From positions 1 through 8,107 of the forward strand of contig JAGLSF010000081.1 of NCBI GenBank assembly GCA_023136305.1: a stretch of 8,107 nt of DNA, given 5' to 3'. Within the stretch, counting starts at the first letter, position 1; the number at the start of each line of letters is the position of its first letter. The notes below the pieces were generated by a model. It was given only the letters and a program-made list of their open reading frames with translations, had not been told where the DNA came from and searched no databases. The DNA is from Spirochaetota bacterium (GTDB lineage Bacteria > Spirochaetota > B62-G9 > DRHN01). Position numbers and translations under genes: made by a program. This document shows, one piece after another, positions 1 through 4,715 of the stretch.

Positions 1-178
1 GGCGGGTCGGGGCATTACGGGTAAACATACTAATCAGGCCGGGAAAGCATCGTGGTTTCCTGGCTTTCTGATATTCCTGGGAATTCAGACATCATCCAAA
101 TCATCAATAAACCTCATACCTATGTAATTGCGCAGCAGCAGGGTTATATTTTGATGCTACCTTAAACAGGAGAGTGGG

Positions 179-448
179 ATGGATAGTATTAAAATCGAAA
201 AGATCGATGGCCACGAGGTGGAGAGGCGGAAGCTCAAATCGTGGGGAATCTGGGAAAAGGAGCCATCGGAGTTCGACTGGGCATACACAAACGAAGAGCA
301 CTGCTACATCATCGAGGGAAGTGCCGAGGTTGAATCTGATGAGGGGACCGTGACCATTGGGCAGGGCGACTACGTGGTCTTCCCCGTGGGTTTGAAGTGT
401 CGCTGGAAGGTGACGCAGGCAATACGTAAATACTATGACTTCAGATGA
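179..448 (+). CDS. Small single-domain cupin protein (Cupin_3/DUF861, EutQ-like)
   Basis: This 89-residue protein is the size of one beta-barrel cupin domain. The pattern W-x-(6-7)-F-W-Y (residues 22-36), the E40-H41-C42-Y43-I-I-E-G turn, the G61-x-GDYVVFP strand (61-69) and the closing G71-L-K-C-x-W-K-V segment are the hallmarks of the Cupin_3/DUF861 group, which includes EutQ-like and ureidoglycine-aminohydrolase-like domains. The substrate cannot be read from such a short domain. E40 and H41 are candidate metal ligands. The ATG start is supported by AGGAGAG at 168-174, with 4 bases between. It is the only intact plus-strand gene and converges on the rubrerythrin gene, so it is unlikely to belong to the oxidative-stress operon. 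Family assignment is firm; the function is unknown. Confidence 0.88.
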   Translation: MDSIKIEKIDGHEVERRKLKSWGIWEKEPSEFDWAYTNEEHCYIIEGSAEVESDEGTVTIGQGDYVVFPVGLKCRWKVTQAIRKYYDFR

Positions 449-546
449 TTCTGTCGGATCAAAACTCCAGGCATTGACCGATTATGTGCAATCCCAGGGT
501 GGTGTGCTCAACGATGAGCGGATTGTTTCCAATCCGGATACGACAC

Positions 547-574
547 AAAAAAAGACCCCTCTCCAGAGGGGTCT
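547..574 (-). terminator. Intrinsic terminator closing the rubrerythrin/ferritin operon
   Basis: AGACCCCT (553-560) pairs perfectly with AGGGGTCT (567-574), and one more C-G pair (561/566) closes a TCCA loop. Read on the minus strand, the GC-rich stem runs straight into seven T residues (547-553 on the plus strand are all A). This is a textbook Rho-independent terminator about 30 bases after the rubrerythrin stop codon. On the plus strand the stem is not followed by a good T-run, so it should act mainly on the minus-strand operon. Confidence 0.93.
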
Positions 575-602
575 GCATGACAGGTTTTGTTAACGCGCTT
601 CC

Positions 603-1178
603 TTAGAAAGCTTCGTCATAGATCTGAAACCATGCCTGCGGGAACAGACAGGTTGGGCACTTCTTCGGCGGTTCTGAAGCTTCAATAACACGGCCGCAGT
701 TGAGACATTTCCAGAAAACCTTTCCATCACGTTTGAAGACAAATCCTTTTGAAACGTTTTCGATGAGCTTATTGTAACGTTTCTCGTGCCACGCTTCGAC
801 TGCCGCGATATTCCTGTAACAGGCGGCAACTTCCGGTAGGCCCTCTTTCTGGGCAACTTCCGCCATTTCGGGGTAGATCTTGGTATGCTCGATGTTTTCA
901 CCCGCGGCACCAGCCTTCAGGTTGTCGAGTGTCGAGCCCACAACACCGGCGGGATAACCGGCAGTGATCTCCACATCACCTCCTTCGAGAAATGAGAAGT
1001 AGCGCTGTGCATGCACCTTCTCATTGTACGCGGTTTCGTGGAAGATATTTGCTATCTGGATATACCCTTCCTCATTAGCCTTTTCTGCGAAGAAGGTATA
1101 CCTGTTCCGTGCCTGCGATTCGCCTGCAAATGCGGCGAGCAGGTTTTTTTCTGTTTCCGTACCTTTTACACTTTTCAA
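603..1178 (-). CDS. rbr: Rubrerythrin (diiron peroxidase with C-terminal rubredoxin domain)
   Basis: Cytoplasmic NAD(P)H-linked peroxidase of anaerobes, which reduces H2O2 to water at a non-haem diiron site using electrons passed through a rubredoxin-type iron centre. The 191 residues match the usual length. The ferritin-like four-helix domain (about 1-145) carries the expected diiron ligands E20, E53, H56, E94, E97, E128 and H131. The C-terminal domain has a rubredoxin-like Cys4 site at C158, C161, C174 and C177. The start is a TTG (1176-1178): it is preceded by AAGGAGGAG with ideal spacing, there is no ATG nearby, and residues from there match the family N-terminus. It is the last gene of the minus-strand cluster, 53 bases after the PerR-like regulator and followed by a strong terminator, so it is probably co-transcribed with and regulated by that repressor. 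Confidence 0.97.
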   Translation of the reverse strand: MKSVKGTETEKNLLAAFAGESQARNRYTFFAEKANEEGYIQIANIFHETAYNEKVHAQRYFSFLEGGDVEITAGYPAGVVGSTLDNLKAGAAGENIEHTKIYPEMAEVAQKEGLPEVAACYRNIAAVEAWHEKRYNKLIENVSKGFVFKRDGKVFWKCLNCGRVIEASEPPKKCPTCLFPQAWFQIYDEAF

Positions 1179-1231
1179 TGTACTCCTCCTTAAGTTGAGT
1201 GTTGAGTTTCAAACTATGAACGTCTTGCTGA

Positions 1232-1678
1232 CTACTTTTGACCACCGTTGGAATCGTGATTAATGCAGTCCTTGCAGACACCCTTTAGATAGAGGTGCCC
1301 TTCGTGTATCTTGTGATTATTGACGAATCCCTTGGTGAGTATGGGATGGCATACATGAACGTCAATAATCTCACCGCAACGCTCACACTTGAAATGCGCA
1401 TGTGGAACGACGTTCGATTCGTATCGTACCTCGCTTTCATCGATCGTCAATCCGAGTATAATCCCCCGTTTCTGGAAGAGATTGAGGGTATTGTAGACAG
1501 TGGTTTTTGAAAGTGTCGGAATCTCCCGGATAAGCTCGCTATAGATCATGTCTACTGTGGGGTGACAGAGGTTGTTGATGAGGTAGTCAAGTATGCGGAG
1601 CCGCTGATATGACGGGTTTATTCCCACATCATTGAGAAATGTTTTTGCGTTTTCTATGCTTGCAAGCTTTTCGACCAT
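1232..1678 (-). CDS. perR: Fur-family regulator, PerR-like peroxide sensor
   Basis: A 148-residue metal-dependent winged-helix repressor. Numbering from the ATG at 1678, the recognition helix contains S57-K-T-T-V-Y-N-T-L. The structural Zn site is C98-x2-C101 plus C135-x2-C138. Regulatory metal ligands align with Bacillus subtilis PerR as H39 (HPTVD), E87 (Asp85 in PerR), H93, H95 and D106. Asp at the last position (PerR Asp104), rather than Glu as in Fur, is the residue associated with peroxide sensing, so PerR is preferred over iron-sensing Fur. The neighbours (rubrerythrin, ferritin, erythrin) fit the known PerR regulon. The frame is open further upstream, with ATGs at 1705 and 1723. None has a convincing Shine-Dalgarno; 1678 gives the usual PerR length, while 1723 adds 15 residues. 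It probably has its own promoter besides operon read-through. Confidence 0.87.
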   Translation of the reverse strand: MVEKLASIENAKTFLNDVGINPSYQRLRILDYLINNLCHPTVDMIYSELIREIPTLSKTTVYNTLNLFQKRGIILGLTIDESEVRYESNVVPHAHFKCERCGEIIDVHVCHPILTKGFVNNHKIHEGHLYLKGVCKDCINHDSNGGQK

Positions 1679-1731
1679 AAATGAGGCTCGTTGTCTTTGC
1701 TTCATCGATACGTAGTGAATCATACATGTCT

Positions 1732-1766
1732 CTGCCAGATGTCCCCTTTACAGGGACATCTGGCAG
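1732..1766. repeat. Perfect 14-bp inverted repeat in the perR leader
   Basis: CTGCCAGATGTCCC (1732-1745) is repeated exactly in inverted orientation at 1753-1766, with a 7-base loop. In RNA this is a very stable hairpin. No T-run follows on either strand, so it is not a standard terminator. It overlaps the end of the candidate perR -10 element and would span its transcription start. It is either an operator, a 5'-leader hairpin of perR, or a stabilising/processing hairpin at the 3' end of ferritin mRNA. Confidence 0.8.
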
Positions 1767-1773
1767 TATAACA
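1765..1773 (-). promoter_or_regulatory. Possible extended -10 promoter for perR
   Basis: On the minus strand the sequence reads TGT-TATACT, an extended -10 element with five of six consensus bases. The -35 region (about 1787-1792) is poor, as is common for extended -10 promoters. A short perfect palindrome, TTCTT-T-AAGAA (1774-1784), lies just upstream, and the 14-bp inverted repeat begins at the -10. Separate transcription and autoregulation of perR are plausible but inferred. Confidence 0.4.
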
Positions 1774-1821
1774 TTCTTTAAGAACCTTGGAACAGTGTAG
1801 ATTGTTGGGCACGTGTTTTGT

Positions 1822-2316
1822 TTAATCGCTTCCACGTTTTCCAAGATGAGCGTTGAACATGAAGAGGCCGTTTACGGAATCCTTAATCATCTTCAGTTGA
1901 TTGACGATTTCGAGTGTTGAAGATTCCTCCTCAACCTGCTCGGCGACGAACCAGCCGAGGAAGTTCTCGGTTGCGTGGTCATTCTCCCTGCGTGTTAGAT
2001 CAACGATCTTGTGAATGAGGCCGCTCACCTTGACCTCGTGATTATATGCAGTTTCAAAGGCATCGAGGGGAGACTTCCATTCAAAGGGAGGCTCATCAAT
2101 GGCGGAAAGTTTCACTCTCCCGTCTCGTTCAAAAATGAAGGAGTAGAATCTACGAAGGTGATCCATCTCTTCTCCTGCCTGCAGGGTCATCCAGTGTGCA
2201 AACCCGTTCAGATTAATGCTCTCGAAGTACGCGGCCATGGCCATATACAGATAGGAAGAATACATCTCTGCATTCAACTGGTCGTTTAACGCTTTTTCTA
2301 CTGAGCTCTTTAGCAT
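1822..2316 (-). CDS. ftnA: Bacterial non-haem ferritin (FtnA type)
   Basis: Cytoplasmic iron-storage protein, expected to form a 24-subunit shell that oxidises Fe2+ and stores it as a ferric mineral. The 164 residues match bacterial ferritin length. All ferroxidase ligands fall at the canonical E. coli FtnA positions: E17, E50, H53, E94, Q127 and E130. No haem-binding Met of the bacterioferritin type is evident. The ATG at 2316 is chosen over an upstream in-frame ATG at 2370 because AAGGAGAG sits 4 bases before it and the protein then begins M-L-K-S-S-V-E-K-A-L like its relatives. It lies between the erythrin-like gene and perR. Its leader contains a direct repeat and a possible short upstream reading frame, which may control its expression. 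Confidence 0.96.
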   Translation of the reverse strand: MLKSSVEKALNDQLNAEMYSSYLYMAMAAYFESINLNGFAHWMTLQAGEEMDHLRRFYSFIFERDGRVKLSAIDEPPFEWKSPLDAFETAYNHEVKVSGLIHKIVDLTRRENDHATENFLGWFVAEQVEEESSTLEIVNQLKMIKDSVNGLFMFNAHLGKRGSD

Positions 2317-2353
2317 CTGACTCTCCTTCTCATATAAAAATATTAGTGCGGGT

Positions 2354-2417
2354 GGGCAGTTTATGGTCATACCCGGGACACTCGGTCTATGAGCAGTTTA
2401 GCGTCGTGCCCGGGACA
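2354..2417. repeat. 27-bp imperfect direct repeat in the ferritin leader
   Basis: Bases 2354-2380 and 2391-2417 match at 22 of 27 positions with a 37-base period. The core TGTCCCGGG (minus strand) is identical in both copies, as is TAAACTGC. One copy overlaps the last codons and stop of the 27-residue frame; the other lies about 40 bases before the ferritin start. In RNA, CCCGGGCAC of the first copy can pair with GTG-U-CCCGGG of the second, giving a nine-pair stem with one bulge. Its role is unknown: a tandem operator or a leader structure are both possible. Confidence 0.6.
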
Positions 2418-2481
2418 TACTACAGCAGCCCTCTTTACAGTGAGTAACAGGCCTCATCATGAACCTTCTCGTTATGTCCAT
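2398..2481 (-). CDS. Possible 27-residue Cys-rich small protein or leader peptide
   Basis: An ATG at 2481 is preceded by AAGGAGGT with a 4-base spacer, the best Shine-Dalgarno in the cluster, yet it opens a frame of only 27 codons ending in TAA at 2398-2400. The peptide is basic (seven Arg, one Lys) and has a compact H14-C15-K-E-G-C19-C20 motif that could bind a metal or act as a thiol switch. It sits 50 bases after the erythrin-like gene and 81 bases before ferritin, and its end overlaps a direct repeat. I do not recognise a family. It could be a regulatory leader peptide, a genuine small metal/thiol protein, or the remnant start of a lost gene. Confidence 0.45.
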   Translation of the reverse strand: MDITRRFMMRPVTHCKEGCCSMSRARR

Positions 2482-2531
2482 GGGGACCTCCTTTCTTCAA
2501 TGTTTAAAAATTTGATGCAATTACAATGCCG

Positions 2532-3002
2532 CTACAGTTCTTTTTTCAATTGAGACAGCCTGATGAAGTGCTTCCTCTCCTCACCAATAACTTTGTCGAT
2601 GAGATGGCTGTCCTTCTCGGGTACGAATGATTTTATTTCCTGATAGTAGAGTATGGAATCCAGCTCCCGTCGAATACCGAATTCAACCGCTGCTTTTTCG
2701 TCTTTGATAGTGTCGATTTCTCGCTCGAGTTCTCCCTTTTTAAATATGAGATTATCTGCATAGGAATGCAGGTAGGCAAAATATTCATCGGGGTAGTTAA
2801 CGGTTTGTTTGAAGTCCTCGAGTCGATCGAGCATCCCGGAAAAAACCTTGATGTGCTTTCTCTCCTCATCGGCGAGAAAGTTGAACATCTCTTTCGATTT
2901 TCCTGAAGGGAGGGTATCTGCGTATTTCTGATAAAATGCAAAGCCGTTTTCTTCGATTTTAACCGCAAACTGGACTACTTCAGAAGCACTGAGTAGGGCC
3001 AT
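2532..3002 (-). CDS. Erythrin-like (rubrerythrin-family) diiron protein without rubredoxin domain
   Basis: A 156-residue ferritin-like four-helix protein. It shows the two duplicated half-motifs of rubrerythrins: K-I-E-E18-N-G-F-A-F-Y followed by D45-E-E-R-K-H50, and a second pair around E107/E113 followed by G140-E-E-R-K-H145. These supply Glu and His ligands for a diiron centre. It has no cysteines and no rubredoxin domain, unlike the full rubrerythrin downstream, so it needs a separate electron donor. Relatives are usually annotated as ferritin-like or rubrerythrin-family proteins involved in oxidative or metal stress; the precise substrate is not known. GGGAGGAT lies 4 bases before the ATG. 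It follows the NifU-like gene by 87 bases in the same presumed transcript. Confidence 0.88.
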   Translation of the reverse strand: MALLSASEVVQFAVKIEENGFAFYQKYADTLPSGKSKEMFNFLADEERKHIKVFSGMLDRLEDFKQTVNYPDEYFAYLHSYADNLIFKKGELEREIDTIKDEKAAVEFGIRRELDSILYYQEIKSFVPEKDSHLIDKVIGEERKHFIRLSQLKKEL

Positions 3003-3089
3003 TTACATCCTCCCGATTTTACGGCACCATCGATTGCTTACAGATGAAGGCAATAGAATACCCTCGTACATGAGAAGAAGCAATACCTG

Positions 3090-3311
3090 TCACACAGCAA
3101 TAACTTCCACTACTTCAGGTATTTCCTTTTTCAGCATCTTTTCGATACCCATCTTAAGGGTCATCTGGCTCATCGGACAGCTTCCGCAGGCACCCATCAG
3201 CCTGACCTTGATTACACCGTCCTCACCAACCTCAATGAGCTCGACATCACCGCCATCTGCCTGAAGAGAAGGTTTTATCCTATTGAGAACATCCTCAACC
3301 TTTTCCCGCAT
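3090..3311 (-). CDS. NifU C-terminal-domain Fe-S scaffold/carrier protein
   Basis: This 73-residue protein is a stand-alone NifU C-terminal (NFU) domain. Its diagnostic features are the L-Q-A-D-G-G-D-V motif (16-23) and C42-G-S-C45-P, the CxxC that holds a transient Fe-S cluster between two subunits. Such proteins deliver or assemble clusters for apoproteins in the cytoplasm. GAGGTGA precedes the ATG. It is the first gene after the strong promoters at 3404-3484, so it heads the oxidative-stress/iron cluster; repair of peroxide-damaged Fe-S clusters is a sensible role there, though inferred from context only. Confidence 0.93.
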   Translation of the reverse strand: MREKVEDVLNRIKPSLQADGGDVELIEVGEDGVIKVRLMGACGSCPMSQMTLKMGIEKMLKKEIPEVVEVIAV

Positions 3312-3374
3312 TGCTAGTCACCTCGATTTTTTTGTGTTATACGAATACTTGCTTGATATGAAGATAATACACAT

Positions 3375-3389
3375 TTGAAATGATTACAA
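3375..3389. promoter_or_regulatory. Candidate PerR/Fur-family operator (7-1-7 palindrome)
   Basis: TTGAAAT-G-ATTACAA is an inverted repeat with six of seven arm positions matched. It has the same 7-1-7 layout and AT-rich ends as the B. subtilis PerR box (TTATAATNATTATAA). It lies just downstream of promoter P2 and upstream of the NifU-like gene. A second, weaker palindrome, TGTTTGAAATTATAACA (3396-3412), overlaps the P2 -10 element and shares the TTTGAAAT half. Binding by the PerR-like protein encoded in this cluster is inferred. Confidence 0.45.
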
Positions 3390-3403
3390 CTGTATTGTTT
3401 GAA

Positions 3404-3431
3404 ATTATAACAGCCATCAGTTAAAGTGCAA
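3404..3431 (-). promoter_or_regulatory. sigma70-type promoter P2
   Basis: On the minus strand, TTGCAC (3426-3431) is separated by 16 bases from a perfect TATAAT (3404-3409). Transcription would start near 3397 and give a leader of roughly 85 bases before the NifU-like gene. It is overlapped by the weaker palindrome at 3396-3412. Confidence 0.6.
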
Positions 3432-3455
3432 GTAAAAGTATCAATATTGTTGCCT

Positions 3456-3484
3456 ATTATACGTCCAAAGAGTGCAGCGGTCAA
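3456..3484 (-). promoter_or_regulatory. Strong sigma70-type promoter P1
   Basis: On the minus strand, TTGACC (3479-3484) is followed after exactly 17 bases by a perfect TATAAT (3456-3461), eleven of twelve consensus bases at optimal spacing. Transcription would start near 3449, about 138 bases before the NifU-like gene, and would drive the whole stress cluster. A 7-bp inverted repeat, AGTGCAG (3471-3477) and CTGCACT (3492-3498), brackets the -35 hexamer and may be a regulator site. Confidence 0.75.
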
Positions 3485-3601
3485 TCAGCAACTGCACTTT
3501 TTGTTTGAAATCCCCTGTACCAGGAATATAATGTTTTGTGCCGCTGATGATAAGCAAAATAGAACATCATGCAATTTGTTTCCAGACCGCAGTAACGGCT
3601 C

Positions 3602-3787
3602 GAAAAGGCCGAGTTCTTCCACCTTGATGAGTACTAGGAGAACCTGGACTGCAGGATCAAGGGAAGAGATTACTTCCTGTATGACACGGGAACGGCAACC
3701 GGATTTCTCATACTCAAGGCCACAGAGATGGGTCTCGTTGCCCATCCTATTGCCGGGTTCGACGAACAGATGGTGAAGGAGATCCTG
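3602..3787 (+). pseudogene. Remnant of a nitroreductase-family gene (C-terminal half, decayed)
   Basis: After an in-frame TAG at 3635-3637, the plus strand reads D-C-R-I-K-G-R-D-Y-F-L-Y-D-T-G (3647-3691), then continues to the very characteristic G-L-V-A-H-P-I-A-G-F-D-E segment and V-K-E-I-L (up to 3787). This is the FMN-binding C-terminal region of small anaerobe-type nitroreductases. The family continues with about 25 more residues (usually starting G-I-P), which are absent, and the recognisable reading frame also breaks up upstream of 3602 with several stops. There is no start codon or ribosome site. It is therefore a broken piece, inverted relative to its surroundings and fused to the erythrin fragment. 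Confidence 0.78.
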
Positions 3788-3988
3788 ATAGCTCAGTTCT
3801 ACGGAAGGCTCATCATGCACGATATACTCACTTATTTGAAGGTCCTCAATTTCGGGGATATCAATCTTTTCAATGTCCTGGTCTCGTATCCCTTCCAGTA
3901 TGGCGACATGGCCCTTTTCCATGTGCTCGAGGTCCACGAGTAGATTCCGCCGTTCGGTGAAGTGCACCGATTCCTGGAGTTCATGGAC
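3776..3988 (-). pseudogene. Internal fragment of an erythrin-type diiron protein, truncated at both ends
   Basis: Read on the minus strand from 3988, this encodes about 71 residues running from V-H-E-L-Q-E-S through L-E-H-M-E-K-G-H-V-A-I-L-E-G-I-R to L-Q-I-S-E-Y-I-V and ending S-Y-Q-D-L-L at 3776. In full-length rubrerythrin-family proteins of this type, the E-x2-H helix end and the I-S-x-Y-(I/L)-V linker are followed, after S-Y-Q-D-(I/L)-L, by a second ferritin-like domain; here that domain is gone. The first helix (about 30-40 residues) is also missing because the fragment begins at the rubredoxin stop codon. Past 3776 the frame stays open to 3485, but only as the antisense of the nitroreductase remnant. 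A GTG at 3967 could start a 160-residue chimeric protein with no plausible fold, so pseudogene is preferred. Confidence 0.75.
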
Positions 3989-4149
3989 TATGCCTCCGGA
4001 TGGAAGGCGTCCTTATCAGCGCCGCATTCAGGGCATACCCAGTCATCGGGAAGATCGCTGAAAGCAGTTCCCGGCTCGATATCGCTGTCGGGGTCACCCG
4101 CCTCGGGATCATACACGTAACCGCATACTTCACAGACATACTTCTGCAT
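3988..4149 (-). CDS. rub: Rubredoxin
   Basis: A 53-residue one-iron electron carrier of the cytoplasm, full length for the family. The FeCys4 site is C6-x2-C9 and C39-x2-C42. The usual aromatic core (Y11, Y13, F30, W37) and the G-T-x-F-x-D-L-P-D-D-W-V-C-P signature are intact. AGAGGAG followed by a short A-run supports the ATG at 4149. It lies 50 bases after the unknown protein gene downstream of nqrF. It is a natural electron donor for the rubrerythrin and erythrin-like proteins nearby, and its original partner may be the broken erythrin fragment that follows it directly. Confidence 0.97.
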   Translation of the reverse strand: MQKYVCEVCGYVYDPEAGDPDSDIEPGTAFSDLPDDWVCPECGADKDAFHPEA

Positions 4150-4199
4150 TTTTTTCTCCTCTGATTATTGGTGGAAGGTATGTATATAACCAGGCCCGG

Positions 4200-4670
4200 T
4201 CATTCCTCAGGCAGTTCAATCTCCAGAATCTCGATGAGATCGCGCACTTCCAGACGATAGGGTGAACCTTTTCCCTCGTAGAAACCATGCTCAGCGATTA
4301 TGTGAATATGCATGTCGGTGAAGGCGATTTCCCTGTTTTTTTCGAGGTTCCGCACCTGTATGTTTGTCTTTTGGATGAGGCCGGGATGTCCGAAGGGACA
4401 GGGGAGCTTTCCTCGTACCATGTCCACCCTGACTTCGAAATGGGGCGCAACACTGATAAAGTCCCCGAGCCCTCGCTTGCCCGCCTCTCGTAGCTCCTGC
4501 ATTCTCCCTGCAATCTGTCCATGTGTCAAGTTTATCCGTTTGACCTTTGCATCATCCTCTATCAGTATGTCAATGAGGTTTCTGCTGTCTGTACCAAGAA
4601 ATCCATCCCTGGTGATTACACCGGGTTTCATCTTGTCCTGTATTTCTCTCATCTGTACTGTCTGCTTCAT
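4200..4670 (-). CDS. Unrecognised soluble protein at the end of the nqr operon
   Basis: I do not recognise this 156-residue protein. It is hydrophilic and rich in charged residues, with no signal peptide or membrane segment. It holds a possible metal-binding set: C91-P-F-G-H95 and H121-I-H123-x4-H128. A central G66-K-R-G-L-G-D stretch and an acidic tail (E-L-P-E-E) are also visible. The ATG at 4670 is chosen because five residues encoded upstream to an ATG at 4685 look unlike a protein start; neither site has a strong Shine-Dalgarno, only a G-run (4681-4685 region). A 10-bp palindrome, GGGTATACCC (4672-4681), lies directly before the start. It begins about 45 bases after nqrF, so it is probably co-transcribed with it. 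Confidence 0.75.
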   Translation of the reverse strand: MKQTVQMREIQDKMKPGVITRDGFLGTDSRNLIDILIEDDAKVKRINLTHGQIAGRMQELREAGKRGLGDFISVAPHFEVRVDMVRGKLPCPFGHPGLIQKTNIQVRNLEKNREIAFTDMHIHIIAEHGFYEGKGSPYRLEVRDLIEILEIELPEE

Positions 4671-4715
4671 AGGGTATACCCCCATCCATGTATTGTACAG
4701 AATGCTTTGAATATA

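Noticed and set aside
2..127. Plus-strand frame open from the window edge to a TAA at 125-127, possibly the tail of an upstream gene
   Set aside because: The 41 residues look like no known protein end and the composition is not convincingly coding; nothing else in 1-178 supports a gene or a clear promoter.
435..593. 52-codon plus-strand frame overlapping the cupin stop by 14 bases
   Set aside because: It has only a weak ribosome site, resembles no family I know, and its last third reads through the minus-strand terminator hairpin, so coding is unlikely.
1629..1844. 71-residue minus-strand frame across the ferritin-perR gap
   Set aside because: It runs through the perfect inverted repeat and then overlaps perR in another frame; no ribosome site and no protein-like pattern.
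3032..3088. Inverted ATTGCTT/AAGCAAT pair in the gap between the NifU-like and erythrin-like genes
   Set aside because: Short arms with a loop of about 40 bases and no T-run; expected by chance in AT-rich spacer DNA.
3485..3967. 160-residue minus-strand open frame starting with GTG
   Set aside because: Only the first part resembles erythrin; from about 3776 down it is the antisense of a nitroreductase remnant, so it is treated as a pseudogene junction.
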